NCBI RefSeq assembly: GCF_910591885.1
Contig: NC_063272.1
Span: 1,371,001 to 1,435,000 of the forward strand
Origin: Bombus terrestris
Taxonomy: Eukaryota > Arthropoda > Insecta > Hymenoptera > Apidae
Direction: 5' to 3'
DNA: 64,000 bases
Shown here: in pieces, positions 14,953-26,097 of the stretch
How positions within the stretch are numbered: the first letter of the stretch is position 1
Layout of the letters: each line of letters begins with the position of its first letter
Translations under genes and position numbers: made by a program
The notes under the pieces: model-generated
Seen by the model: the letters and a program-made list of their open reading frames with translations, nothing else
Told to the model about the DNA's origin: nothing
Database searches by the model: none

Positions 14953-15754
14953 GATCGTCGAGCAACGCGTACTTTTCCAGCTTCCTCTCGATATTCGTAC
15001 AATACGCTAGCCTTTTCTCATTCATCTTCTCACGTTTCCTCGTCGTGCTGGTACGCATATTCTTTGTGTGGCTCACAGTGGCAAACGCACAATAGGACGC
15101 GCATCGCATACCAATAAACGTGCACGTCGGTTTATTTCGGTTCCGTGGCATCGTCATACAGTTTGGAACGGCGAACCGTCGATCACGATAGCGCCCACGC
15201 AAGTGTCCAGCGTCGAACGAAGAACATCGATGGATCGTGTGTCGTCGAGAATATTTTCTATCCGATATACACGGTTCCCTGTTAATTGCTAGAGGCCGAC
15301 GAAGAAAAGCTTTCATGCGCGGCGCGATTCCAATTACGAGTTTCCCAGTGTAAAGTGAATACGTGGCTCGCGGCGCGACCAGTGCCGCGCGCTGCCCTTT
15401 CGGTCGGTTCGCACATTTACCACAAACCTTTTGCAACATAGTGGCAGCTTCGCGCCGAGAAGCGCAACTTTACGCAAAACGTTCAGTCGACTTGTGCAAC
15501 GATTAAACAACACACGAACCTATTGGAAATCGCGTGGCTTTCACCGATCGGAGACACGCTGCGCCACTCGACGCTATCAATTCGCGTGGTATGTTTCGCG
15601 CGGGAATTCGTCGCGATGACAGATCAATTATCCTACCGAACGATCAACTGTGCATACTACGTAAGTAAATATACGGCGGTACTTACGATATCGCCGAAGG
15701 TTACGTAACGCGATGCGATTCGTGCAAACGAACGAACAAAGAGGGTTCTCTTAC

Positions 15755-17449
15755 CTTGAGAAAGCAGGAGCCAACGGGCATATCCTCCGATACGGTCGCG
15801 TTATACAGCGGCTTCTCGAAGATGGGCTCGTTGTCGTTGAGGTCATGGACGGTAACGCGCACTGTCGCACTGCTGCTTAACGGCGGACGACCCGAGTCGG
15901 TGGCGATCACTAGTAAAATCGGCGCAGGGTCGGCTTCGCAGTCAACGTGAGTCCGCGTTGATATCAAACCGGACGTTTCGTCGATAACGAACCACGTGGA
16001 ATTGAAAAGAGAATACTTGATGGCGGAATTGGCACCTTCGTCGAGATCCGTGGCCGTTACCTTCAAAACCGGAGTACCCGGTTCCGAGGCCTCCAACAGA
16101 TGGGCCTCGTACCTTTCCCGGCCGAATTTCGGAGCGTTGTCGTTCACGTCCGTGACCAGAAGACGAAAAGTTCGAACGGCTCGCAACGGAGGTGTTCCCG
16201 CGTCGGTCGCTTCCACGGAGAGATCGTAAACGGGCTTTTCCTCGCGGTCGAGCGGCCTCTCGACCACTACCAGGTATATAATGTTGTCTCTGGTAGCCAG
16301 GCCAAAGTGTCCCTCGCCGCCGGTCAACGTGACGGTAGCGTTCGAGTATTCGGTCCTCGAGTCCGGATCGCTGACCGATATCCTAGCGACGAATTCACCT
16401 GGCTGGGCGCTCTCGCTGATTTTCGGTGTCGCATCATCCGATAGGAAGATCACGGTAATAGCAGGTTGATTGTCGTTCACGTCGGTTACGCGAACCGAGA
16501 GAAACGCGCTCGCCTCGAGAGGCTGGGCGCCGCGATCGCGCGCAACGATCACTAGCTCGTGCCGCTCCTTCGATTCGAAATCTAACGCCTTGTTCACGTA
16601 AACCATACCGGTCTCTGGATCGATACGAAACATCTCCTCGCGATCCGATTGTCGCCGATTAATCGAATACTCTATGCGTCCGTTGTCACCGGCGTCGCTG
16701 TCTGTCGCGTTCACCGCGAGCACCGGCGTTCCGACGGTCGCATTCTCAGCAATGCTGGCGACGTACCTCGTCTGATTGAAAATCGGCGGATTGTCATTGA
16801 CGTCCTGTACCGTCACGTTCACGTGTAGCCTCGAGCGAAGCGGCGGAGCGCCACCGTCCAACGCCTCTATCACCAGATGATACCGAGAGCGAGCCTCGCG
16901 ATCCAACGACCCGGAGTTTTGCAGATCCAAGTAGAGAACACCGTCGCGACCTCGATGCTGCGACAGCCTAAACGCATCCGCGTGATTTCCGGAGACGATC
17001 TCGTAGCGTTGCGTCGAGTATTGGCCGAGATCGGGATCCTTGGCAGGAGGCAGGGCGCGTTTCGCGTCGCGCGGCGAATTCTCCGGAAACTCGACGTCCA
17101 CGTGATCGACGGGAAAGGTCGGTGCATTGTCGTTCTCGTCGAGCACCTTCACCACCACTTGAATGTTTTGCGGCAGAGCGACCAAACTGTAGGACGGTCT
17201 GGTTTCGCGATCCAACGGCACTTTTGTCCTTATCTCGCCAGTCGCGTGATCCACTATCAAGTCCGAATCGACCGCCGACCCGGAAACCGACACGATCAAG
17301 TACGGTGGACTATCGGCATCGATGAAACCCACCCTGGTACCTGGTCGAGCGTTCTCCGAAACCTCCAAGTATCTTACGAGTTCGGACCGTGTGCCCGGGG
17401 CGAGAACAGTCGCTCCCAGGACGAGGAACAGTAGTAGCAGGTGCCGCAT
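15755..17449 (-). CDS. ds: Dachsous-type protocadherin, N-terminal coding exon (partial gene)
   Basis: This exon encodes the first 565 residues of a giant atypical cadherin. Residues 1-22 form a signal peptide (MRHLLLLF, hydrophobic to about residue 17). Five cadherin repeats follow, each ending in a calcium-binding linker: DENDNAP at 104-110, DVNDNPP near 216, DVNDNQP near 323, DVNDNAP near 434 and DLNDNEP near 536. A sixth repeat is cut at the splice donor after GSCFLK, in phase 0. The fourth repeat has a long insert (IFLSDD...KISESAQPGEFVARI) and HFGL...NIIYLV strings that I recognise as typical of Dachsous. In insects Dachsous binds Fat on neighbouring cells and directs planar polarity and Hippo-linked growth. 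I chose the ATG at 17449 because it puts the signal peptide at the N-terminus, although the frame stays open to an ATG at 17713. Fat-like cadherins are the alternative, but the repeat-four signature argues against them. Confidence 0.88.
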
Positions 17450-18650
17450 CCTGGGGCCTCCACAACCGCCACCACCGCCGCCTCCACCTTCGCCTCCGCC
17501 GTCCTTGGCTATTATCTCGATCTTTCCATTCCTAAATGATGGATCGTGAGAGGACGCGGCACCGATCGATACCTCCAAATGTTCTTCATGCGGCCAGAAA
17601 ATCTTTCTCTTTCTCTGTTTCTTGTCGACAGTCCGCACGCGTCTCGTACGGTCGGATGTTAAAAAACCGGCGGAAGAAAACACGAGAACGCGATCAACTG
17701 ACACATTAATCACCCACTAGCAGCACCACCACCAACCACAATCACGTTTACCCTGGTCGTTTCCCTCGTGAACACTTGCACTCCTAGGAATTACGTTCGA
17801 CTGTGCGTTCGCGCCTATATCCCACAGAACCGATACAACCTGCCCGATCGTTGCCAACGAAGTCGAACGTTTCGAAGGTGACTGCGCTAGATTATAAACA
17901 CGCCGCTTGCAACGACTCGCGCGATATCTCCTCGTGGAAATTCCTTCGGTAGATACGAGTTTATCCGACCCCGTTCCACCTTTATTCTTCGTCCTCTTTC
18001 CTTCTTCCTATCGCTTCTCTTCCTTTCTCTACCTCTCTCTGTAGCAGGCTGTGGTATCCGCGCTGTCCTCACCTTTGCTGGAATATCTTCGCCTCGAGAT
18101 ATCGTACATTCCTCGCGTTAGATCCACGTCCGATAACTCGACGATCAACACGACCGGTCGCGAACCCAGCGCGATCGTTTCGCGTCTGGAACGCCCTTCA
18201 TGTCTCTCTCACACCCCCCCTCTCTCTCCCTCTCCCTCTCTATCTCTCTTTCTACGTTGAGCTTCTGTCGAATTTCCACCAAAAATTGACACTTCGCGAT
18301 CACGATTTTCTATGTGGATCGATCTTTATGCCAGCAGTAATCTCCTTGTTCCTCCTTGTTTTCTCATCTTCCTCGACACGTATTCCATACGTCGATTTCC
18401 TCGTCGTCGTCCTCCTCCACTTCTGTCTTTCGAATTTGAGAAATCGTCGAACGTCGTTGCGCACGCACGTTAACGACCATGTAGGACGAGTCGGTCGAAC
18501 GAACGAGCCGAGTCTCCTCCTTCTTCGTCGCCAACTTGCTACTTCTTACTTCCACCACTGCTGTGTATTTGTGGCAAAACAGCACCAGTCGCGGTCCTTC
18601 CGCAAAAACTGTCACACGCCCGACACACTATAACCTATACGAGGACGGCG

Positions 18651-18671
18651 AATCACGAATCACGAATCACG
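18651..18671. repeat. Three perfect AATCACG units
   Basis: The 7-bp unit AATCACG occurs three times in a row upstream of the cadherin gene. It is probably a simple tandem duplication; a clustered binding site is possible but unsupported. Confidence 0.7.
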
Positions 18672-19156
18672 AACCATAAGCGCGACGTCACGCGCGACAA
18701 GAAAAAAGGATTATAAGATGCGCTGAAACGACGAGCTTGCGAATACACACGTTCGATACGACCTTCCCGTCGCGTATCGTAGGACGTTTACTCCGAACCA
18801 CTCTCGTGGTAGTCTCCTTTCGCTTCGATACACCCCTCTCTCGGTTCCCTGTTTATATGTTCGCGATCCGAATCGATCCGAATCGCTCCGAAATCACACG
18901 TACACGCGATCGATATAACGCGATGCACTGGACTCGCGACGAATTTAGGTGGTCTCGAGTGTGGTTTATATTCAAACGGAAAGCGCAGCGACGAGAAGCA
19001 AACGGAGCACGAGGTGTTGCGTTCTTGGGCCCAGCGTCCGTTCCGCGCGGCTTCGAGGTTAGGCATGCACTGACATGGCGGCACCTGCAAGGCCTACCCT
19101 TCCCCTGAATTGCTGGACTCGGCTGGCTCGGTCAGGGGGACTCGACTGGACCCAAA

Positions 19157-19171
19157 CGGCGGCCATCTTGG
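19157..19171 (-). promoter_or_regulatory. YY1/Pleiohomeotic-like site
   Basis: GGCGGCCATCTTGG on the plus strand reads CCAAGATGGCCGCC on the minus strand. It matches the YY1/Pho core (GCCAT with flanking GC-rich sequence and ATCTT). A second GCCGCCAT core lies nearby at about 19074-19081. In animals such sites are frequent just downstream of transcription starts, and Pho sites mark Polycomb elements in flies. That this marks the ds promoter is inference from position. Confidence 0.35.
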
Positions 19172-19264
19172 AGAGGGGAGCAGTAGTACGGCGGGCTCCG
19201 ATATGCCGGGGCCTCGGCATTCAGCTCGCTTCGCGGCACCGAGCAGCTAGACTATACCAAACTC

Positions 19265-19294
19265 TGCTCGCTCGCTTGCTTGCTTTCTTGCTTT

Positions 19295-19337
<43 letters not shown>

Positions 19338-19590
19338 GCTTGCTTACTTGCTTGCTTGCCTGCCTGCCTCCTGGCTGCCTGCCTGTCAGCCTGCCTGCCT
19401 GCCTGCCTGCCTGCCTATCTTCCTGCCTTCTTGTCTTCCTGCCTTCCTGCCTTCCTGCCTTCCTGCCTTCCTGCCTGCCTTCCTACCTGCCTTCCTGCCT
19501 GCCTTCCTGCCTGCCTTCCTGTCTGCCTTCCTGCCTACCTTTCTGCCTGCTTGCCTGTTTGCCTGCCTGTTAGCTCGCATACCCGCTTGC
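19265..19590. repeat. Degenerate (CTTG)n then (CCTG/CCTT)n tetranucleotide array
   Basis: About 320 bp of four-base units: first mostly CTTG (19265-19360), then CCTG mixed with CCTT and single-base variants. On the minus strand it reads as CAAG then CAGG/AAGG. Periodicity is mostly preserved, so frames on both strands stay open and give Cys/Leu/Pro- or Gly/Arg/Lys-rich pseudo-proteins, which I do not regard as genes. It lies 1.8 kb upstream of the cadherin start codon. Confidence 0.95.
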
Positions 19591-21244
19591 TCGGGCCTTT
19601 CCCTCTTTCTCTCTCTTCCCTCCGTTCCTCCTTTCTTACTCTTTCTACATCTCGGGTCTGTTCTCCTCCGCCGGTACTTCCTCCTCTTTCTCTCGCCTCA
19701 CAGATTTCTTGTTTCCCTCTTCGTTTAGCTCGCACACCACCTTCCAAGCTATACCTGAACGCCCGGTATGCGAAGAACCGACTTACCATTCGCGCTCATT
19801 CCGCGCTCAGCCCTACGAGCCTCTTCTACGTCTGTGCTGAAGGTCCTGGAATTTCGTGCCGTGACGCGAGAGATTCTGGATAGTTTTCATGCTGAGTACA
19901 AGTCGTTTTTTGTACTGGAATCATTGAAATTTGACGGACAAACTAACGCTTCCTTTGATCGAAGAATGTACGTACTCGCTATCTATGCGACGCTCTCTAA
20001 CGAGCAAAGCGTGCATGCTTTCGTTCCTCGAATCCCGAATTCGTATACTGGTTGTAAAAATCATCGTGTCTGATAAACACGATTACGTCATACCGATTGC
20101 ACGGTATAGCCCGCGTTAAGAACGTAACATTTGCATCTTAACAGGAAGCATTAATTTCGACAATCTGTTAACGCATCCCCTAGAAGGGCAAGATATCGAT
20201 GCTGATTGCATGATGCATGAGATAGCTCGCAACGTCGCCGCGTAACATCTGAAAGTCTGCTTTTTGGAATAATCGCGCGATTTTAATTTTTTTAATATAA
20301 ACATTTTGTAACGTTTCGTGGATAGATCACCGACTGTTTACTCCTGTCACGCAGGTAAAGTACCAGCGATAAATGCTCACGTTAATAATTCCATACATCA
20401 TCGACGACTCCTGACACGACTGGTGCGACTAACAATCTAAAAACTCGACTTTCACCTCCCTCCTGTTCCTAAAAAAAGAACGGGCAAATTAACAAACTCT
20501 TCATATGGGCACGCGTTGGAATTTCATATGCGCCAAGAATTCAGATTAGCGCGCAGCTACTTGCAGCTCCGATATTTCATGCGCGTTGCGCTCGTCTCTG
20601 CTGGTAAATACGATACGATCGTGAAGAGCAGCAGTCCGTGCACATTGCGCATCGAATTCGTCGGAATCTTGGTTACTTGTTGTCTCTCTGTTTAGAAGGA
20701 AATTAGATGATGCGAGAGTGCGACTCGAGTTCGAGATTCTACTCGACCAACGGAAATGTCAACGTTCCCGTGCGAAATCAAGCTGAAATGAAAGGAAGAT
20801 CCATCGGTTCCGTCGGCTCGCGCGACGCGTCTCGAGGGTCGAGGACCCTTGCTTGGCTCCTCTACCTGACTCTACGACGAGTAGGCAGATAAATCCGCCG
20901 CCTACTACTACTCGCTACGGACAATGCGCGCGAGATGGTGCATCATCGTCCGTATTGTTTGCACAGCCATCGGCCACACGGCCCGATCTCTCGCAGGTGC
21001 TGGATGCAGGATACAGATCCAACCACAAACGCGTAACGCGTTTAATGCGAACGATGATTACGCGCTTTGCTATCCCGTTGCCAAATTTTGATTCTTACAT
21101 GGCACGTTAAACCGAATCTCTCGTTCGATCGATTTTCTTCTCCAAACCATATACGCATATTCGTGAATACATATATTCTTCGACATATGTATTTTGCGTT
21201 GATTCGAGTTTACCCGAAACCATCGATATCGACGACATACTATT

Positions 21245-21420
21245 CCTCCTTTTTGTTTTCTTTCGCTTCTCTTTCTTTCTTTCTTTTCGTCGTTTTCTTC
21301 TTACTCTCTCCGTTTTCTTTATTGTTAACATTTTTTCTGCGTTCTTTCATTTTCGCCACGATTGTCCTCCTAATTCTCCTTGACTTCGCGATTCTTCCTT
21401 TCTTCTTCTTCTTCTTCTTC
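21245..21420. repeat. Pyrimidine tract with (CTTT)n and (TTC)n
   Basis: The plus strand is nearly pure C/T with short CTTT and TTC arrays (the TTC run lies near 21393-21420). It is low-complexity DNA with no coding signal. Confidence 0.8.
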
Positions 21421-22845
21421 TATCTCTCTTCAGTTGGATCGATATTTTTTCTTCTTCGTCCTGGAAGAGAAAAAGAAGGAAAAGAAACTGTACAACAGAA
21501 GTGCTATTGTCACCGTTCAGACGCCTTCCCATTAAAGAACGTCAGGGATTTCTACGAAATCTTTCCGCTGTACGCCAATTTCGGCGCGGCATGGTGGCAC
21601 AGTGGCATGGCCGTTAAGGGAAAATTACAGAGTTCGGAAATAAAGGGAGAAAGAAGAAGGAGATAGAGAAGAAGTGGAAAGAACCAAAGAGATCTGCGGA
21701 TGCGAGAAAGAAGCACACCGCGATAATCCGAGGCCGAAGAGAGGAAAGGACCGACAAAGCTCTCGTCATTAAGCGAAATGATTGCCGGTCACGAGCGCCA
21801 CCTACACCCTAACTTGCTTCCAAGGACGAGTCTTTGGAAGATGAAAGTCCACGAATTTTACTGAAAGAAGCCGATGATTTCGATAGTTGTTAGCTTTCGA
21901 TATACCTTATCCGTCTACTACCTTTTCCTTCGTCGCTTCGAACACGAACGAACGCACAACCCCTTTCCTCGTGACGACGTGATGAAGAAAGGTATCATTC
22001 TCGTTGACCGAAAAGATCAACTAGCGTAGGAGAAAAACGAAAATACGTAAAAAGAAGATGGGAAAGCAAGAGAAAAAGAAGACAAAGTAGACAAAGAAGA
22101 AGTAACTATGTTTCTCGCGAGGTAAGGTGCAACGATGGTCCATCCAGCCGGACTGAGCGCGATCGAGTTACCAGTTTCGAATGTCCGCCAGTAGTCGTGA
22201 ATGGTTCTAGAGTTTCGCGCTCGGATTTCGTAAAAAATGTGATTTCAAAATGCAAATGCTAGAGAACTAGATGGACAATTTTGCGACAGTACATCTCCGT
22301 TTTCTAGTCTCTCCTCGTTCGATTCCTTGTTCCGCGTTTCTTAATTTCTATGTGTAAGGTGATGACGACCATTTGTACCGTGGGCACCTTCGTTCCAACT
22401 TTCTTACTGCACTTAACTGCAGCAAGCTATACTAATGTAGAATAATAGGGTGGAAAAAAAGGATGACTGGGAAGGCGAAGCAAAGGGAAGAAACCAAGGT
22501 AAGAGATTTCGTCGAGGCGTAGTAGAGGGGCACTGAAAATTGGGAACTGGTGGGGGTGATGGAGACCAGCCGCATAATGACAGGGTGCCTCGCGCCAAGG
22601 CCCCGCTAACGAACCGGCCCACGAGACCCGAAAGGGTCCAGGCTAGGAGACGACACTGTATTATTTTACCATTTCGGGGGTCGGGGGCATCATCAGAAAT
22701 CATCGCCGAATCCATATAATCAGTAGACGGTTACGTGCAGCCATGATTTTAAAAGCAAGAGGAAGGGAACCGAGAGGGGTAGAAAGAACGAAGGGAAGGA
22801 GGATGAGGCCTAATAAGGCGAACGGTGGTAGGTACTTCGGTATCT

Positions 22846-22885
<40 letters not shown>

Positions 22886-22886
22886 T

Positions 22887-22917
<31 letters not shown>

Positions 22918-22924
22918 TCGTCGT
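22846..22924. repeat. (CTCGTC)n hexanucleotide array
   Basis: About thirteen CTCGTC units with two interruptions. In one minus-strand frame it would encode alternating Asp/Glu, in another Arg/Thr. Surrounding sequence has no coding support, so I treat it as a microsatellite. Confidence 0.9.
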
Positions 22925-23580
22925 CATACTCATCCATAACCACATCTTCGTCATCGTCGTCACATCGTGGACTTCTGAGTCCTTAATACCAACTTATAGT
23001 ACTCGTTGTGGCTACTAATGACACGAACCTGATAAAAAGTAAACCCCTTCTACCTTTCTTTCTTCCCTCCTCTTCCGCTATCTTGACGCGTTACACGAAA
23101 GGTAAACTCTAAAACGTTCCAAAGAGCTCGCAAATGCTCGACAGAACGAATCTGGAGTGCGATCAAAGGCCAATGTACGAAATTGTATCAAAAAGAAAAG
23201 AAAAAACTAGCAAAAGTTCGAAATGGATACGTTAAATACGCTGAACGCTTGTTCTTTCATCCTGTGGTACACCTTATTGCGAACCTACGGCAGAAAACTT
23301 GGTCCGTTGGTAATTAGCGCGTGTACATGGAAATATCAATTATAAATATACTGGTATTGAAATGTATATGAAATAAATATAGCAGATAGAGAAAAGCATC
23401 GTATGAAAATCAAGACTAAGGCGATAAAGAGCAACATGCGATCACACAGTGAAAGTTCATCGATAAAGATCTAAATGAAAGTTATTGAAGGATATGAAAT
23501 CTTTTGTGTGTATTGTGCGTTTATTTTGCATAGGAACGACCGGTTTCATACAAATCGAGAAAAACATTTGTACTGATCTA

Positions 23581-24006
23581 TCAGATAAATTGAATCTGAA
23601 AAAATTGATCGGATAAAAATTGAGAAAGCGTTCCCTTCATCCATTTCGCGCACGGCATGTGGAACAAGATAGTAAATGACTCGATATATTTATTTAAAAT
23701 GAGTTTTAACTGTTGAGTTCCAAATATCTCCAACTTTGAAAAAGGTAACGAATCGTTCAAAAAAACCGTGGGAGTACAGAAAAAATAGATACGCGACACG
23801 TAACCTGTATCGACACCGCAACACGCGTTATCTCGATAATTAGGGGCTTTCTCTGGACCGAAATATCGATGTTGGAACCTTTCGAACTGGTTCCAGAAAT
23901 CCATGGACCGTGTCAGCGAATCGACCGTAAGATAACATATTGACAGACTGACTAAACTCTTTTGTATGTTTTTTTCTAATCTATCTTTGATACACAAACA
24001 AGGCAT
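23581..24006 (-). CDS. Unrecognised ORF, 141 codons
   Basis: An uninterrupted frame in a region where frames are usually short. I recognise no family. The product would be rich in Phe, Leu and aromatic residues with a few charged stretches (for example WNQFERFQHRYF), with no signal peptide and no convincing membrane segment. It lies about 770 bp downstream of the Gemin8 stop on the same strand. It could be an orphan gene, an exon of an unassembled gene, or chance. Confidence 0.15.
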   Translation of the reverse strand: MPCLCIKDRLEKNIQKSLVSLSICYLTVDSLTRSMDFWNQFERFQHRYFGPEKAPNYRDNACCGVDTGYVSRIYFFCTPTVFLNDSLPFSKLEIFGTQQLKLILNKYIESFTILFHMPCAKWMKGTLSQFLSDQFFQIQFI

Positions 24007-24779
24007 GAACGGTTCTCATCCGTTTCTCTGAATATATCTGTAACGTTGCCACTTCTTATCGAAAGAAATTCGCAAAACCTAAAAAAATCCATTTATCGTG
24101 TGCTATAGAATGAATCTTAGTAATTACCCTATAAAAGCAGAATTGGTCTTTTTCATTTATTATACAGTGATTGTTAAACCATTCTTTAAATTTAAATCTA
24201 ATTTCAGTCTTTTAGATATGTGACATCTTCTAACATAATCTGATTTCCTTCCTATGTAGTTACTATATATATGGAAACGTTTCGATGCGAATGATATTTT
24301 AACGTACGTATATACATTTGTCGCGTCATATGGGTATATATTATTATATTATATATAGCTAAGAGTTGGTAGATTTTAACCTTATTCGTAACCGACATAA
24401 ATTTTCTACGAAACCAAACAACTTTCCTTGCGATGCTTCGGATTTTCAAATAACTTTTACTGCTTTAAGAAAATAAAACATTAAAATAAAACACAACTAA
24501 TATTTTTAAATACAAAAAACATCACCTGATCCGATGATCGAATACGCGTGTCGGAACGCGTAAAAGAAGTAAGTAAGCTGATAAGTAGATAGGCCAGACT
24601 GTCATACACGCTTTGACCAAGAAAGGGTAGACAGCGTCATCTCCCGTTGATATGGTGTACAAAGGAAAATACATCCTTGGATAACTGGTACATTAGAAAA
24701 CAGGAATAATAGAAAAATTTTCATTGTATTTAATTCTTTACAAAATATATCTTTTAACATATGTAGGTGATCCTAGTGT
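24007..24779. other. AT-rich spacer downstream of Gemin8
   Basis: No coding feature seen. It should contain the Gemin8 3'UTR end. An ATTAAA-type poly(A) signal on the minus strand lies at 24729-24734. Confidence 0.5.
24729..24734 (-). terminator. Candidate Gemin8 polyadenylation signal (ATTAAA)
   Basis: The variant signal ATTAAA occurs about 46 nt after the stop codon on the minus strand, giving a plausible short 3'UTR. A canonical AATAAA lies further on, near 24167-24172, and could be an alternative. Confidence 0.3.
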
Positions 24780-25598
24780 TTATGGTTTTAAAGAAATAAT
24801 TGGCCAATACTGAGGTTTTGCTTTGTCTCTGTGTCTATCAACCGTAGTTTGAAGAGCAGTTTCCATTGCTAATATCGTAGGGCTAGCTTCACCATATAAT
24901 AATTTTGCGTTACTATTTCTTGCATGCATCCATGTGGCTCCTCCTTGGATAGTCTCTTCCTCTTCTTTTCTTTTTTTAATACATGTTTCAGATTCTCTTA
25001 ATTTTTTCAATTCAAATTTATGTCTCATACTTTGCTCTAAAAAACTCAGCATTTCTTCATCTATATGAAATTCCAAATTTTCTGCTTCTTCGTTAAATCT
25101 GGTTTCTTCACATTTTCCTTCTCCATTCTGATACTTAAATCCACTCTTTTTCCGTTTGTGTGATGTATACTGTTGACTGTTTTGGCATACCAAAGATTTT
25201 AATTTATCTTTTAATATTTGGTTCTCATATTCCAGCGCAATACATCGTGTTCTCCACCAAGTTATGCTATGCCTAAAATTAATATCATATATCAAGTATT
25301 TTTATTCTTGAATAAATTCGATAAAATTTTGATAAACTTTGTAAACTTGTATAGCTGATATAAATAGATTAACCAACCTTTTTTGCCATTCTTGAGCAGC
25401 TGTGTAATTTTCCCAAAATGAATTAGCTTGCATCGTATTGACAATTAATTTTTCTTTAGCAACGAAAATATTACGATCCGAAATCAATCCACGACGTTTC
25501 GCAAACTTAACCTCAAACTTTATTTGTTGACTACGTTGCTTTTTCAAATTTCTCGTTTTTTTTCGACTTCTCCCACGTTTTATACCAACAAACTCCAT
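24780..25598 (-). CDS. Gemin8: Gem-associated protein 8 (Gemin8)
   Basis: Two exons, 25598-25378 and 25272-24780, joined in the CAA AAA AG|G CAT codons across a 105-bp GT-AG intron (donor AG|GTTGGT, acceptor TTTTAG). The product is 237 residues, close to vertebrate Gemin8. The C-terminal 39 residues (199-237) match the family's defining tail: LYG(E/D)xSxxIxAMExAxQ...KPQYWPIISLKP. The central segment is acidic and then Lys/Glu-rich, likely coiled coil (ELKKLRESETCIKKRKEEEE). The N-terminus is highly basic. A SFWENYTAAQEWQKR motif near residues 62-74 corresponds to the conserved Trp/Tyr motif of the family. Gemin8 bridges Gemin6/7 to SMN in the complex that loads Sm rings on spliceosomal snRNAs. 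The start is the first ATG in frame. Confidence 0.88.
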
Positions 25599-26091
25599 AT
25601 CTTATAACCGTTTTGTTCAATGAAAAAAGAAATTATATTTGTAACAGTATCATTATCATCGCACTTATATAAAACCACGGAAATTATGGCTATGACTGAC
25701 AAGACATCAACCTTGTAAACACAAAATTAGATTTTCCATTTATTTTATATTACTTTATAATACGAGCATCATAATTGGCAAATAATATATAAATGTTTCA
25801 TTCTCCAAGTATTTAATATAAGCTAGTACATATATATTACAATAATGAGCGTCAATGAGTAAATTATTGACAAGTATTATATTACTTTATAGACATACAA
25901 TCTCAATTGATTGTAATAGTGCGTTTTTAATTTTTTCAAATTTAATATTTTCAACTGGGTGATAATTCTTATAAGAATTGTAAACATATTTGCAATCCAT
26001 TCTAGATTTCAAAAGTTGATTTCATATTTCTAAAATTATGAATAAAGGAAATTATGAATATTGAAGATGAAACAGGTGACTTTTATTAGAA
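25599..26091. other. AT-rich spacer between Gemin8 and TBC1D15-like gene
   Basis: About 490 bp with no open frame of note. It must hold the Gemin8 promoter, but I see no clear core element. Confidence 0.4.
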
Positions 26092-26097
26092 ATGTAC
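26092..26097 (-). terminator. Candidate poly(A) signal (AATAAA) of the TBC1D15-like gene
   Basis: Canonical AATAAA on the minus strand about 595 nt after the stop codon at 26693. The interval 26098-26692 would then be 3'UTR; it has no coding feature. Confidence 0.35.

Larger units (their letters stand above)
1..15754 (-). other. Large intron of the dachsous-type gene (partial)
   Basis: This stretch follows the splice donor of the cadherin exon, whose minus-strand junction reads CTCAAG|GTAAGAG. The exon ends in phase 0 inside a sixth cadherin repeat, so transcription must continue leftward to exons beyond position 1. I found no further cadherin sequence here: no DxNDN-type linker in any minus-strand frame. 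The DNA is CpG-rich and poor in stop codons, so long open frames occur on both strands, but they are low in complexity, overlap one another and resemble no family. It contains several microsatellites, listed separately. Enhancers of the cadherin gene could lie here, but I cannot point to any. Confidence 0.7.
17450..23500 (-). other. Upstream/5' region of the dachsous-type gene, no coding gene seen
   Basis: This GC-rich stretch should contain the promoter and 5'UTR of the cadherin gene. On the minus strand a TCAGTT initiator-like hexamer lies at 17697-17702, between the two candidate start codons, but I see no downstream element at the proper distance. The block 19.05-19.25 kb is CpG-rich with YY1/Pho-like sites and is a second promoter candidate. 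The remainder is pyrimidine tracts (18.18-18.25 kb, 21.24-21.42 kb), tetranucleotide and hexanucleotide arrays, and unique sequence without recognisable coding potential. Confidence 0.5.

Noticed and set aside
16100..17434. Long plus-strand open frames opposite the cadherin exon
   Set aside because: They are antisense shadows. The minus-strand frame has five DxNDN cadherin linkers.
19075..19883. Cys/Leu/Pro-rich open frames on the plus strand and Gly/Arg/Lys-rich ones on the minus strand
   Set aside because: They are translations of the CTTG/CCTG tetranucleotide array, which stays open in several frames at once.
20020..20050. TTCGAATCCC string resembling a tRNA B box
   Set aside because: No A box at the right distance and no cloverleaf can be drawn around it. 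I found no convincing tRNA in the window by eye; a covariance-model search would be decisive.
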